Source of the DNA: an uncultured Treponema sp. | Lineage (GTDB): Bacteria; Spirochaetota; Spirochaetia; Treponematales; Treponemataceae | DNA: 64,000 nucleotides | Reading direction: 5' to 3' | NCBI GenBank assembly: GCA_946535985.1 | Contig: CAMNDY010000003.1 | Span: 1-64,000, forward strand | In this document: in pieces, positions 19,804-28,680 of the stretch | Layout of the letters: each line of letters begins with the position of its first letter | Position numbering within the stretch: the stretch's first letter is position 1 | The notes under the pieces: model-generated | The model's input: the letters and a program-made list of their open reading frames with translations, nothing else | Told to the model about the DNA's origin: nothing | Database searches by the model: none | Position numbers and translations under genes: made by a program

Positions 19804-21057
19804 GTGTACACTCTTATTGGTATTATAATAGCATTATCAATTCTTCTCGCGCTTGCAGGATTGTATTCTGTTTTCAAGCAGCGCATAGAGTTTTATATAA
19901 CAGGCTTAGATCAAAAGTTTTCTTTTTCAGATTTGAATCTTTTATGGAAGGTGTCCCAGCTTTGCGATCTTGATTATCCTAAGGCTCTTTTCTGGTCAAT
20001 GCCTTCGCTTACAAAATGCATGTCGCATATAACATCGCAGGCTGCCTCAAACGGAACAGAAAATGATCCTGCAACCCAGGCGCTCATTACAAAATTATTT
20101 GCTTACCGTACAAAGCTGCAAAATCAGACTGATGACAAAAAGGGTATTGATTCAACAATGTACCTTGACCGCAACCAGAAACTCAGAATTATTTTACCTG
20201 GCAAGGGAGTTTTTTCTTCAAAAATCCTTAATAACGGTAAAGAGCTTATAATTGCAGTTCCACGCCAGAAAGAGATGATTCCATTTACAGCCGAAGAATG
20301 GGTAGGAAAATTTATAAGCGTATATCTATGGCGCAAAGGTGATGCACGCTATGTTTTTGATTCTACAGTAACCGGCAGTGGACTTTTTGTTGGAGAATCA
20401 TCTATTTCTATACGTCATTCAAACAATCTTATTCGTACTCAAAAACGTAAGGCTGTACGCGCAAAATGTGAAATTAAGGCAAACCTCTATATCATAACTT
20501 CCGAAAAAATCGACTACAACGCCGTAGAAACTCAAAACGGTTACAAATGTCTTATTGAAGATATTTCGGAAGCAGGAGCTCTTATCCGCATTGGTGGTAA
20601 AGGCGCTTCTAACGTTCAGATTAAACTTCAATTTAATATTCAGAATATGCTCATTGTTATGTTTGGAGTTGTTCGTACTGTTGAATACAATGAAACTACT
20701 AATCAGTCCCTGCTTCATTTTGAATGTATTCATCTTGATCAGACAATGAAAAATGAAGTTTTGGGTTATGTTTACAATATGCTTCCGGAACGCGAAAAAG
20801 AAGTATATGATGCTCTTAAGCTTACAGATACCGATGAAGTAGAAGCAGGTGACGAAAATCTTGAAAATGCAGAGGCTGGACAAAATGCCGATTCAATTGT
20901 TACCAATGACGTTCAAAATGCTTTAAATAATGCAACAGATACAGGCACAAAGGAAGAACTTAAGGAGGAGACTAAAGTTAATCTTCCTGATATGCCCAAT
21001 AATATATCAGAGCCGGTAAAAGAACAGATCAGTCCTGATATAAATATAAGTGAATAA
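19804..21057 (+). CDS. PilZ-domain protein (GTG start at 19804 preferred over 19765)
   Basis: RTQKRKAVRAKCEIKANL...CLIEDISEAGALIRIGG PilZ-like motif; RBS-like agagga before gtgtacactc. Confidence 0.75.
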   Translation: MYTLIGIIIALSILLALAGLYSVFKQRIEFYITGLDQKFSFSDLNLLWKVSQLCDLDYPKALFWSMPSLTKCMSHITSQAASNGTENDPATQALITKLFAYRTKLQNQTDDKKGIDSTMYLDRNQKLRIILPGKGVFSSKILNNGKELIIAVPRQKEMIPFTAEEWVGKFISVYLWRKGDARYVFDSTVTGSGLFVGESSISIRHSNNLIRTQKRKAVRAKCEIKANLYIITSEKIDYNAVETQNGYKCLIEDISEAGALIRIGGKGASNVQIKLQFNIQNMLIVMFGVVRTVEYNETTNQSLLHFECIHLDQTMKNEVLGYVYNMLPEREKEVYDALKLTDTDEVEAGDENLENAEAGQNADSIVTNDVQNALNNATDTGTKEELKEETKVNLPDMPNNISEPVKEQISPDINISE

Positions 21058-21066
21058 AGGATTTTT

Positions 21067-22200
21067 ATGAAAAAAATAATATCATTCTTTTTGCTAAGTT
21101 CAATTTTACTCGCTAATGTTTCTGGTCAGGAATATAAAAAGAAATTTATTAAGGGAAATATCACTGACAAAACTGTAGCTGTAAGAGAAGCTTCCGGCCA
21201 GGAAGGCATTTGGCTTTCGCAAAAGGCAATTGATTTTGTTTTGGAAAATAATGACATAATCGGAACCGACAGAGATATGGACGGTCTTGCAGTAGCAGCA
21301 GTTCTTTCTTTGCCAAATGATTATGTTTATGGACTTTCAGAAACAGAAAAAACAAAGGTTTTAGAAAAGTTTATTAATCTTTTTGAAAAGTTTTCAAGAA
21401 GTAATACTGTTCAAATTGCAGTTCAATCAAAGGTGCTTTCACTTAAAGACAACATCAACACAAGCCCTTTTACCGAAGTTTTAAACAAGTTTTTGCAAAG
21501 TTCAACAGTTCTTTCATCTGATTCAAGTCTTTTGAAATCAGTCATCAACTCCTTAGGTTTTATAGGCAACAACATCTCTTTTTCAATTTTATATAACAAT
21601 CTTAATGATAAAAGGTATTCGGCATATTATCCTGAAATTGAAGAGACTATTAAAAAGCTCATTCCGGTTTCTATGAACGAAGTTCTTCAGATTATTCATA
21701 GTCACGATGCCGCAAATACCCAACGTATTTTTAATTTAGTAAAAGATGCAGAAATATCTACAACAAATCTGTGTGAAATTTCAGAGAATATCTTAAATGA
21801 TTCTCCGATTATTTCTTTAAAATTCGATGCCCTTGTTATTTTGAATTCTCATAAATGGACAAGAGCATCAAACAGTGTACTTACATTCTTTGCTTCTGCC
21901 CAAAATGATTTCCAGAATGAGCTCATTACAGAAGAACAGTTTGTAAGTCTCATTGAATCTCTTGTAAATATTTCTCCTTTGGATGCTGTTAACCCGCTTA
22001 TAAAATACTTAGGCGAATTGAACCAGCAGCTTGAGTACAACAATAGTGTTGCTCAGAATGTTGTGCTTGCTGTTATCAATTCTTTAGGTGCTATTGGCGA
22101 TAAACAGGCATTTGATTCACTTCTTTCGGTAACGTATCTTAATTACCCAGAACCGGTTTTGTCTGCAGCCCGCCAGGCCCTTGCAGGCTTAAGATGGTAA
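21067..22200 (+). CDS. Secreted HEAT-repeat-like protein
   Basis: N-terminal signal peptide (FFLLSSILLANVSGQ); repeated helical pairs; C-terminal NSLGAIGDKQAFDSLLSVTYLNYPEPVLSAARQAL. Confidence 0.6.
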   Translation: MKKIISFFLLSSILLANVSGQEYKKKFIKGNITDKTVAVREASGQEGIWLSQKAIDFVLENNDIIGTDRDMDGLAVAAVLSLPNDYVYGLSETEKTKVLEKFINLFEKFSRSNTVQIAVQSKVLSLKDNINTSPFTEVLNKFLQSSTVLSSDSSLLKSVINSLGFIGNNISFSILYNNLNDKRYSAYYPEIEETIKKLIPVSMNEVLQIIHSHDAANTQRIFNLVKDAEISTTNLCEISENILNDSPIISLKFDALVILNSHKWTRASNSVLTFFASAQNDFQNELITEEQFVSLIESLVNISPLDAVNPLIKYLGELNQQLEYNNSVAQNVVLAVINSLGAIGDKQAFDSLLSVTYLNYPEPVLSAARQALAGLRW

Positions 22201-23426
22201 AGAGGTATTCGAATAATTCAGTTTTTTTAGCAGCTTTAATCTGTATTTTATTTTTTTATTCTGGTCTCATAAAATTGCAAGACAGGAATAAATATTTTTC
22301 ATTAATTCCCAGTGGTCAGGTGAACTATTTACACGGACAGATGATTTCTTCACCGGCTAAAACTTCGAATGGTAAGTATTATTCTGCAAAGCTTAAGGTC
22401 TGGAACTGTGGAAATGATAAGATAAAGTCCTCTGCAAGCGGAAATGTAAAAGTTTATATTCCATGTGAGATTGCGGAGGTTTATTTTCCGGGTAAACTAT
22501 ATTCTGCAGCTAGGGGAGCTTTTTTTGAGGCAGGGGGCTTATATTCATTAAAAGGTCATTTTTCTGGGGATGGACAAAGCTTTTATGTAGAGTCCAGTTT
22601 AAGTTCAAGCTTTCCCAAAACTTTTTACGGACGGCTTGATTACTTTCGGGCCTTATGCCGCCTGCAATTTAAAAGGCTCATGTATTCCTGGGGTAATGCC
22701 GGAGGACTCTTGTTAGCCTTGCTTTGTGGTGCAAAAGAGTATACATCTTCAGATATTTCCTCAGGTTTTAAGAAGGCAGGATTGTCTCATATTCTTGCAC
22801 TTTCAGGTATGCATCTTTCTATGTTCTCTGGTATTGCACTTTTTGCAGGTAAGAAAATCGGAAGAAAGAGGCTTTCTTTTATTATAAGGATTTTCGCATT
22901 GATTTTGTTTGTATGGTTTGCAGGATTTTCTCCATCCTTGCTTCGTGCCTTTATATGCAGTCTTCTTACAATTATTGCGGCTCTTGCAAATGTAAAAAAG
23001 CCTGATATGCTTTTGATTTTAGCATTCAGTTTTTTGTGTCAGACAATCATTTCGCCCGCTGATATTTATAATGTTGGATTTATACTTTCCTATACAGCAT
23101 TGGCAGGGATTTTGCTTACAAACAAATTTTTCCGCAGTATTTATAATCGCTTTTTACCAGGATATTTTTCGGCTTCACTTGGATCTTCTACCGGAGCACA
23201 AATTTTTACAGCGCCGATATCTTTAAAAATGTTTGGAAGCTTCGCACCCATAGGAATTATTGCAACCTCTGTAGTTTCTCCAATTGTAACAATTTTTATT
23301 TATTCAGGACTTTTATTTATTATTATAAGTCTAATTATTCCGCCGCTTGCAATACCTAGTGGAATTTTTATAAATTTAGAGTATACTATAATCAAGTTTT
23401 TAATTTCATTTTTTTCAAGCTTTTGA
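22194..23426 (+). CDS. ComEC/Rec2-family competence membrane protein, lacking a C-terminal MBL domain
   Basis: GLSHILALSGMHLSMFSGIALF, FAGFSPSLLRAFICSLLTIIA typical of the Competence domain. Confidence 0.85.
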   Translation: MVKRYSNNSVFLAALICILFFYSGLIKLQDRNKYFSLIPSGQVNYLHGQMISSPAKTSNGKYYSAKLKVWNCGNDKIKSSASGNVKVYIPCEIAEVYFPGKLYSAARGAFFEAGGLYSLKGHFSGDGQSFYVESSLSSSFPKTFYGRLDYFRALCRLQFKRLMYSWGNAGGLLLALLCGAKEYTSSDISSGFKKAGLSHILALSGMHLSMFSGIALFAGKKIGRKRLSFIIRIFALILFVWFAGFSPSLLRAFICSLLTIIAALANVKKPDMLLILAFSFLCQTIISPADIYNVGFILSYTALAGILLTNKFFRSIYNRFLPGYFSASLGSSTGAQIFTAPISLKMFGSFAPIGIIATSVVSPIVTIFIYSGLLFIIISLIIPPLAIPSGIFINLEYTIIKFLISFFSSF

Positions 23427-23451
23427 TTATAAAAATGCTCAGGAGAAATAA

Positions 23452-24321
23452 TTGACACATCCCGATTACAATTCAGCTGCAGAATTAAAAGGAGTTCTCG
23501 AAGCAAACGGATTTTCAATGCAAAAAAAGTTTGGTCAGAATTTTTTAATAAATCAGCAGGCCAGAAATAAACTGATTGATGCGTTAGACGTTAGTGAAGG
23601 CACAAAGGTTTGGGAAGTAGGGCCGGGCCTTGGAGCAATGACAAGCGGACTTCTGGAAAAAGGTGCCGATCTTACTGTATTTGAAATTGACCGGGGTTTT
23701 ATTTCTCTTATTTCGCAATACTTTGAATCATACAGCCAGAAAGGTTCTTTTAGAATTGTAGAAGGTGATGTTCTTAAAAACTGGTATGGCCAGACTAAAG
23801 ACGGAAGCCAGCTTCCTCAGCGTTTTTTTGGAAATCTTCCTTACAATATTGCAGCTTCTATTGTTGCAGATACAATTGAAGCCGGAATCCGCTTTGAAAA
23901 ATGTGTTTTTACAGTACAAAAAGAAGTTGCTGTACGTATGGCCGCAAAAGCAGGGGATGCTGATTATTCATCGCTTTCTGTTTTATGTAACTGGGCTTAT
24001 GATGTAAAAAATCTTATTGATTTATCAGGTTCAAACTTCTGGCCAAAACCAAATGTAGATTCAAGAGCGGTTATTTTTACAAAAAAAGAAGATTTTCCCC
24101 GCTGCCAGAATCCTAAGTTATTTATAAAAATGCAGAGGGCACTCTTCAGTTCAAGACGAAAAACTGTCAGAAACAATCTTCAGGGATTTTTAAATAATAA
24201 CGAAAAAACTATGCTATGCCTTGAAAAAGCAGGAATTGACCCGATGCGCAGGGCAGAGGTTTTGACAATTGAAGAGATGCTTAAACTTTCTGATGTAATA
24301 AATGCAGAGGCAAACAAATGA
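23452..24321 (+). CDS. rsmA: 16S rRNA (adenine1518/1519-N6)-dimethyltransferase (TTG start)
   Basis: KKFGQNFLINQQARNKL, VWEVGPGLGAMTSGLLEKG, FFGNLPYNIAA. Confidence 0.96.
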   Translation: MTHPDYNSAAELKGVLEANGFSMQKKFGQNFLINQQARNKLIDALDVSEGTKVWEVGPGLGAMTSGLLEKGADLTVFEIDRGFISLISQYFESYSQKGSFRIVEGDVLKNWYGQTKDGSQLPQRFFGNLPYNIAASIVADTIEAGIRFEKCVFTVQKEVAVRMAAKAGDADYSSLSVLCNWAYDVKNLIDLSGSNFWPKPNVDSRAVIFTKKEDFPRCQNPKLFIKMQRALFSSRRKTVRNNLQGFLNNNEKTMLCLEKAGIDPMRRAEVLTIEEMLKLSDVINAEANK

Positions 24322-25022
24322 GTAATATTAAAGAAAACCTGGATATAATAAATCAAAAAATTCTTGACGCAGAAAAAAAATCAGGCCGAAAGCAGGGGTC
24401 TGTAAAACTAATGGCTGTAAGTAAGTTTCATCCCCTCGAGGCAGTAATAGAAGCTATAAATGCAGGGCAGACTTTATTTGGAGAAAACCGTGTTCAGGAA
24501 GCATATTCAAAGTTTAAGCCAGTTTTTGAAGAGTATTCCCAAATAGAACTACACATGATTGGCCAGCTTCAAACAAATAAAGTAAAGCATGCGGTTGAAA
24601 TTTCTTCTTGTATTGAATCTGTAGACAGAATTGACCTTATAAAAGAGATAGAAAAACAATGTTCCAAGCTCAATAAATCAATAAAAATCCTTTTTGAGTA
24701 TCATACAGGAGAAGAATCTAAATCAGGCTTTACAAATGATGATGAATTATATAAGGCTCTTGATATGTTTAAGAATAAGAATTTTCCTCATGTAATTCCT
24801 TATGGCTTTATGACAATGGCTCCCTTTACCAATGACAAAGAACTTGTAAGAAAATCCTTTATAACCTTAAGGCTTCTTGCAGAAAAAATCAAAAATCAAT
24901 ATCCTATGTTTGAAATGCCGGAACTTTCTATGGGAATGTCCGGAGATTTTGAAATTGCAATTGAAGAAGGTTCTACACTTGTTCGTGTTGGAACTGCAAT
25001 TTTTGGAGAACGCGTTTACTGA
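24318..25022 (+). CDS. YggS/PROSC-family PLP-binding protein
   Basis: VKLMAVSKFHPLEAV, FGENRVQEAYSKF, LSMGMSGDFEIAIEEGSTLVRVGTAIFGER. Confidence 0.95.
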   Translation: MSNIKENLDIINQKILDAEKKSGRKQGSVKLMAVSKFHPLEAVIEAINAGQTLFGENRVQEAYSKFKPVFEEYSQIELHMIGQLQTNKVKHAVEISSCIESVDRIDLIKEIEKQCSKLNKSIKILFEYHTGEESKSGFTNDDELYKALDMFKNKNFPHVIPYGFMTMAPFTNDKELVRKSFITLRLLAEKIKNQYPMFEMPELSMGMSGDFEIAIEEGSTLVRVGTAIFGERVY

Positions 25023-25024
25023 TA

Positions 25025-25510
25025 ATGAAAAATAAAAGGATTTTTGCAGCATTTATCATTTTTCTCTTTTTTGCAGTAGAAAATTGCTTTTGCCAGACTA
25101 ATACAAGTCCAGAACCTTATTCCGATGATGAGTTCCCTCAATTTATGCTGGATCTCAGACGTTTTGAAATAATAACCCTGGGGTCCATGCCTTTTATTAC
25201 ACTTAATTCTTCTATTGTTTATAACGGCTATAAGTTTGCTACCGGAAAAAGCGACACATTTAATCCTTTGGCAACTGCAGATTATTCTCAGGATGAAATG
25301 GAGAATATCATAATCACTTCTCTTTGTATTAGTGCAGGTATTGGACTTACCGATTATATTGTAAACCTTGTAAAAAGAAGCAGAATAAATCGAAGACTCA
25401 GGCAGCAGGATTCAAATATCAGTATTGAAGAAAATCCAGATGCAGTAAGAATTCCTCTTCCTTCAAAAGATAGTTCCGATATTACTGAAAGTCAAAGTGA
25501 GGCAGAATAA
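25025..25510 (+). CDS. Conserved-looking secreted/membrane hypothetical protein
   Basis: Signal peptide, one further TM; overlaps the next start by ATG/TAA-type coupling. Confidence 0.6.
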   Translation: MKNKRIFAAFIIFLFFAVENCFCQTNTSPEPYSDDEFPQFMLDLRRFEIITLGSMPFITLNSSIVYNGYKFATGKSDTFNPLATADYSQDEMENIIITSLCISAGIGLTDYIVNLVKRSRINRRLRQQDSNISIEENPDAVRIPLPSKDSSDITESQSEAE

Positions 25511-26475
25511 TGCCTTATTTTTCTACAAAAGTCCCGGATGATTATAATAAAGCAGAACGTCTCGATAAATTTATTGCCTCCCTGCCAAACGGAATGAACC
25601 GTTCTAAATTAAAAAGTGGTGTTACCGAGATTCTTATTAACGGCAAAAAATCAAAGCTTTCTTCAAAAGTAAATGCAAATGACCTTATAGATATTGAATG
25701 GGAAGATAATATCCCCGAAAATATTGAACCCGAGAATATTCCTCTTGATATTATTTATGAGGACGAAAATGTTACTGTTATAAATAAAGAACAGGGCATG
25801 GTAACTCATCCAGCCTGCGGTAACTGGAACGGTACTCTTGTAAATGCTTTGCTTTATCATTGGGGGCGGGAAGCTGTAAAACAAATAAAAGAGGGAAGCC
25901 AGCAAAAAATTTTAGAGTTCCGCCGTCCCGGGATTGTTCACCGTCTTGATAAAGAAACTTCTGGTATTATTATTACTGCAAAAAATAGAGAAACAGAGGA
26001 GTTTCTTTCTGAACAGTTTAGAAAAAAGACTCTTCGCAAAGAATATATTTTAATTGTAAAAGGTCGTCCACCACAGGTTGCAGGAGATATCCGCACTTAC
26101 ATTATAAGAGATCCTAAAGACCGTAAGCGTTTTAAGGCTGTAGATGATACGAGTCAGGGTAAATATGCAAGGACAATTTATCACTGTATTGCAAGTTATG
26201 GAAATTATACTCTTGTGCGGGTTCGCCTTAAGACAGGACGTACACATCAGATTCGTGTTCATATGAAATATCTGGGATGTCCTATTGTAGGAGATCCTGT
26301 ATATAATAAGGTAGATCCAATTTTTCCGAATGCCACACTTATGCTACATTCAAAGCTTTTGGAAATTATGATCCCCGGAGAAGATAAAGCCCGTACCTTT
26401 ATTGCAAAAACTCCCCAGCGCTTTATTGATTTACAAAAAAAACTCAGATCCATGTATAATAAAAAAGAGTTTTAA
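25510..26475 (+). CDS. RluA-family 23S rRNA pseudouridine synthase (RluD-like)
   Basis: S4-like N-terminus, RPGIVHRLDKETSGIIITAKN, LKTGRTHQIRVHMKYLGCPIVGDPVY. Confidence 0.95.
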   Translation: MPYFSTKVPDDYNKAERLDKFIASLPNGMNRSKLKSGVTEILINGKKSKLSSKVNANDLIDIEWEDNIPENIEPENIPLDIIYEDENVTVINKEQGMVTHPACGNWNGTLVNALLYHWGREAVKQIKEGSQQKILEFRRPGIVHRLDKETSGIIITAKNRETEEFLSEQFRKKTLRKEYILIVKGRPPQVAGDIRTYIIRDPKDRKRFKAVDDTSQGKYARTIYHCIASYGNYTLVRVRLKTGRTHQIRVHMKYLGCPIVGDPVYNKVDPIFPNATLMLHSKLLEIMIPGEDKARTFIAKTPQRFIDLQKKLRSMYNKKEF

Positions 26476-26477
26476 AT

Positions 26478-27248
26478 ATGGCAGAAGAGATTACAGTTAT
26501 ACATGAAGCAAGTCCTCAAAAACCATATTTGATTATTGATAAAGCTGCAGGCCTTCCTTCGGCTCCATTAAATGAAAACGATACAAATAATGCCTTTTAC
26601 CAGGCCGCAAAACTTTATCCCCTGCTTCTGAAGGTTCAGGGAAAAAAGGCGGTTGAACACGGTTTATTACATCGCCTTGATACTGCCACCAGTGGACTTA
26701 TGATAATTGCTGCCACACAAGAATGCTATGATTTTTTGCAGGAAGAACAAAAGCAGAGGAGAATTATAAAAACCTATACAGCAGAGTGTAATTTGCAAGC
26801 TGCATTCCCAGATCAAAATATCGCGGTCCCAGAGCAAAAGATCGCGGTCCCTGAGCTCGTCGAAGGGGACTCTTTTATCATCCAATCCTATTTCCGTGCA
26901 TACGGCCCTGGAAGAAAAGAAGTTCGCCCTGTAACATCTTCTTCAAATAAAGCCGCACTTCAAAAAGTTGAAAAACAGGTTTTATATACAACAGAAGTTT
27001 TAATTAAAGAAATTAATCATGAAAGAAATACAGCTTTAGTTGAATGTACAATTACAAAGGGCTACAGACATCAAATCCGCTGTCATCTGGCCTGGTACGG
27101 GCTGCCTATAATAAATGATATTGTTTACAATCCACTGGCTAAAAATAAAAAAGACACAGAAGAAATGCATTTCTGTGCTACTAAAATTCAATTTGAATAC
27201 CCGGAAGGAGACTTGAACTCCTATGTCCGTAAGAACACTTGGACCTGA
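26478..27248 (+). CDS. Second RluA-family pseudouridine synthase with internal palindromic insertion and 3' end antisense to tRNA-Leu
   Basis: HGLLHRLDTATSGLMIIAATQE, TKGYRHQIRCHLAWYGLPIINDIVY; internal PDQNIAVPEQKIAVPELVEGDS; terminal GDLNSYVRKNTWT encoded by antisense tRNA. Confidence 0.88.
   Translation: MAEEITVIHEASPQKPYLIIDKAAGLPSAPLNENDTNNAFYQAAKLYPLLLKVQGKKAVEHGLLHRLDTATSGLMIIAATQECYDFLQEEQKQRRIIKTYTAECNLQAAFPDQNIAVPEQKIAVPELVEGDSFIIQSYFRAYGPGRKEVRPVTSSSNKAALQKVEKQVLYTTEVLIKEINHERNTALVECTITKGYRHQIRCHLAWYGLPIINDIVYNPLAKNKKDTEEMHFCATKIQFEYPEGDLNSYVRKNTWT
26814..26878. repeat. Intragenic palindromic element (family D) with 21-bp tandem duplication
   Basis: caaaatatcgcggtcccagag / caaaagatcgcggtccctgag followed by ctcgtcgaaggggac. 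Confidence 0.75.
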
Positions 27249-27281
27249 ACCAAGCGCGTCTACCAATTCCGCCACCCGGGC
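27198..27281 (-). tRNA. tRNA-Leu (CAG anticodon)
   Basis: Reverse complement gcccgggtggcggaattggtagacgcgcttggttcaggtccaagtgttcttacggacataggagttcaagtctccttccgggta; acceptor stem, CAG anticodon loop, long variable arm, TpsiC arm; CCA not encoded. Confidence 0.95.
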
Positions 27282-27358
27282 AATTAAGTTAAATAAGTAT
27301 ATCAAAAATATGAGTTTAAGTCAAACAGAGTGTATTTTATAGGCTTTCCTATAGAAAC

Positions 27359-27500
27359 AATAGCTTCCAGCCGAATTCCGTCTTGAAAAACCGGTGGCTA
27401 GCCACCTAAACGCTGAATTGCCTTGGAACTATATACGTTGCCGCCTGGGCGGCAGCAATTCAGAGTTTTTTTTCAATCCGTAATTCGGCTTCCCGCTATT
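27359..27500. repeat. Structured palindromic intergenic element, family A copy 2
   Basis: aatagc..agccgaatt..ttgaaaaaccggtggctagccacctaaacgctgaattgccttggaactatatacgttgccgcctgggcggcagcaattcag..aattcggct..gctatt; same internal order as the reverse complement of 3933-4094. Confidence 0.8.
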
Positions 27501-27554
27501 TTTTTGATTGGATTTCTAAGTAAATTGACTTATATGATATTTTTGATTTATTTA

Positions 27555-27908
27555 TTATAAACAGCTGTAAAGCCCGATAACAAGTGCGATGAGGATGGCT
27601 ATTACTAGGATGTAGAGCCAGATGGGGAGGCTGCCGTCGTAGGATTTGGTAGATGAGGAGGATCTTAGGCCTAGAAGGTTTCTGGTGCCGAAAGAGCTTT
27701 TTTTTCTGTTGGAAGGGGTAACGGCGTAACCGCAGGCGGGACAACCGTGGGTGAATTCTTCGGTTCGGCCGACTTTTCCGCATTTTGGACAGCGTACAGA
27801 GGCAAAAAATTTACCGCAGTACTGGCATACTTTATCATTCTGGTGAACTTCTTTACCGCAGAATTCGCAAAAAAATTTGGCTCTTTTTGACCTGTTAATT
27901 CTCTTCAT
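27555..27908 (-). CDS. Small zinc-ribbon protein with C-terminal TM helix
   Basis: FCEFCGKEVHQNDKVCQYCGKFFASVRCPKCGKVGRTEEFTHGCPACGY and WLYILVIAILIALVIGLYSCL. Confidence 0.8.
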   Translation of the reverse strand: MKRINRSKRAKFFCEFCGKEVHQNDKVCQYCGKFFASVRCPKCGKVGRTEEFTHGCPACGYAVTPSNRKKSSFGTRNLLGLRSSSSTKSYDGSLPIWLYILVIAILIALVIGLYSCL

Positions 27909-28659
27909 AAATATCTTTTATTTCCACAATAACAAAGGTATTAGAGGGAGCAAGGCTCATTATATTTTTTATAATTACCCGGGCTGTTCTTACTTTTATG
28001 CTGTCAAAAAATGAAAAGCTTTCAATAAGCATTTCTTCTTTTACACTTGATAAGTCTGCTTCATCAAAGAAAGAACAGGAAAGCGTCTTGCCGTTATAAT
28101 CAAAATATTTACCGCTGATGAACTTTTGTGTTGAAGGGTGTGTGAACATAAAGTGACCGGTATTTGTCACGGCTGTTTCTTGTGATGAAGTTTGGGTATT
28201 TTCGACAAGAGGAACTTCTTCTTTCGGCCCTTCGACAGGCTGTCGTTCGCTTCGCGAACTTACCAAGTTTTCTTCGAAAACTTGCGGACCAATCTCATCT
28301 TGTGGTTCCTGAGCTTGTGGAAGGACCATCTTACCAAACTCATCAAACTCAGAAAAACAACCTGTCACGCCTAAAACTCTTGCTTTTTCTTGGTCTTCGT
28401 CAGAAACAGGGGTAGGCTCATAAAGATATATCTCTACATCATCACCACCAATTCCGCTTTTTACAAACTGAACAAGAGTTTTCCAATGACGTGGATATTC
28501 AGAAGAACTAACGACAATTAAATCGGGTCTTATTTCTTCAATATTGTCTAAAGCTTTTAAAAGCCACTTATAAATAATGGTATCATAATTTGCATTTTTG
28601 AGAATTTCATCCAGAGTAGTGTAAACTTTTTCATCTTCAGAAATAATCAGAGCTTTCAT
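27895..28659 (-). CDS. Receiver-like domain protein with C-terminal domain, carrying an intragenic palindromic element in its linker
   Basis: MKALIISEDEKVYTTLDEILKNANYDTIIY resembles a response-regulator receiver start; linker VFEENLVSSRSERQPVEGPKEE. Confidence 0.65.
   Translation of the reverse strand: MKALIISEDEKVYTTLDEILKNANYDTIIYKWLLKALDNIEEIRPDLIVVSSSEYPRHWKTLVQFVKSGIGGDDVEIYLYEPTPVSDEDQEKARVLGVTGCFSEFDEFGKMVLPQAQEPQDEIGPQVFEENLVSSRSERQPVEGPKEEVPLVENTQTSSQETAVTNTGHFMFTHPSTQKFISGKYFDYNGKTLSCSFFDEADLSSVKEEMLIESFSFFDSIKVRTARVIIKNIMSLAPSNTFVIVEIKDIYEEN
28226..28327. repeat. Intragenic palindromic element (family D) within CDS 27895-28659
   Basis: ggcccttcgacaggctgtcgttcgcttcgcgaacttaccaagttttcttcgaaaacttgcggacc ... 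ggttcctgagcttgtggaaggacc; nested hairpins gttcgcttcgcgaac and caagttttcttcgaaaacttg. Confidence 0.75.
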
Positions 28660-28680
28660 ACAATAACCTTATTTTATAAA

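Noticed and set aside
27036-27305. 89-aa minus ORF MIYLFNLIARVAELVDALGSGPSVLTDIG...
   Set aside because: The RVAELVDALGSGPS stretch is the translated tRNA-Leu gene; a common annotation artefact.
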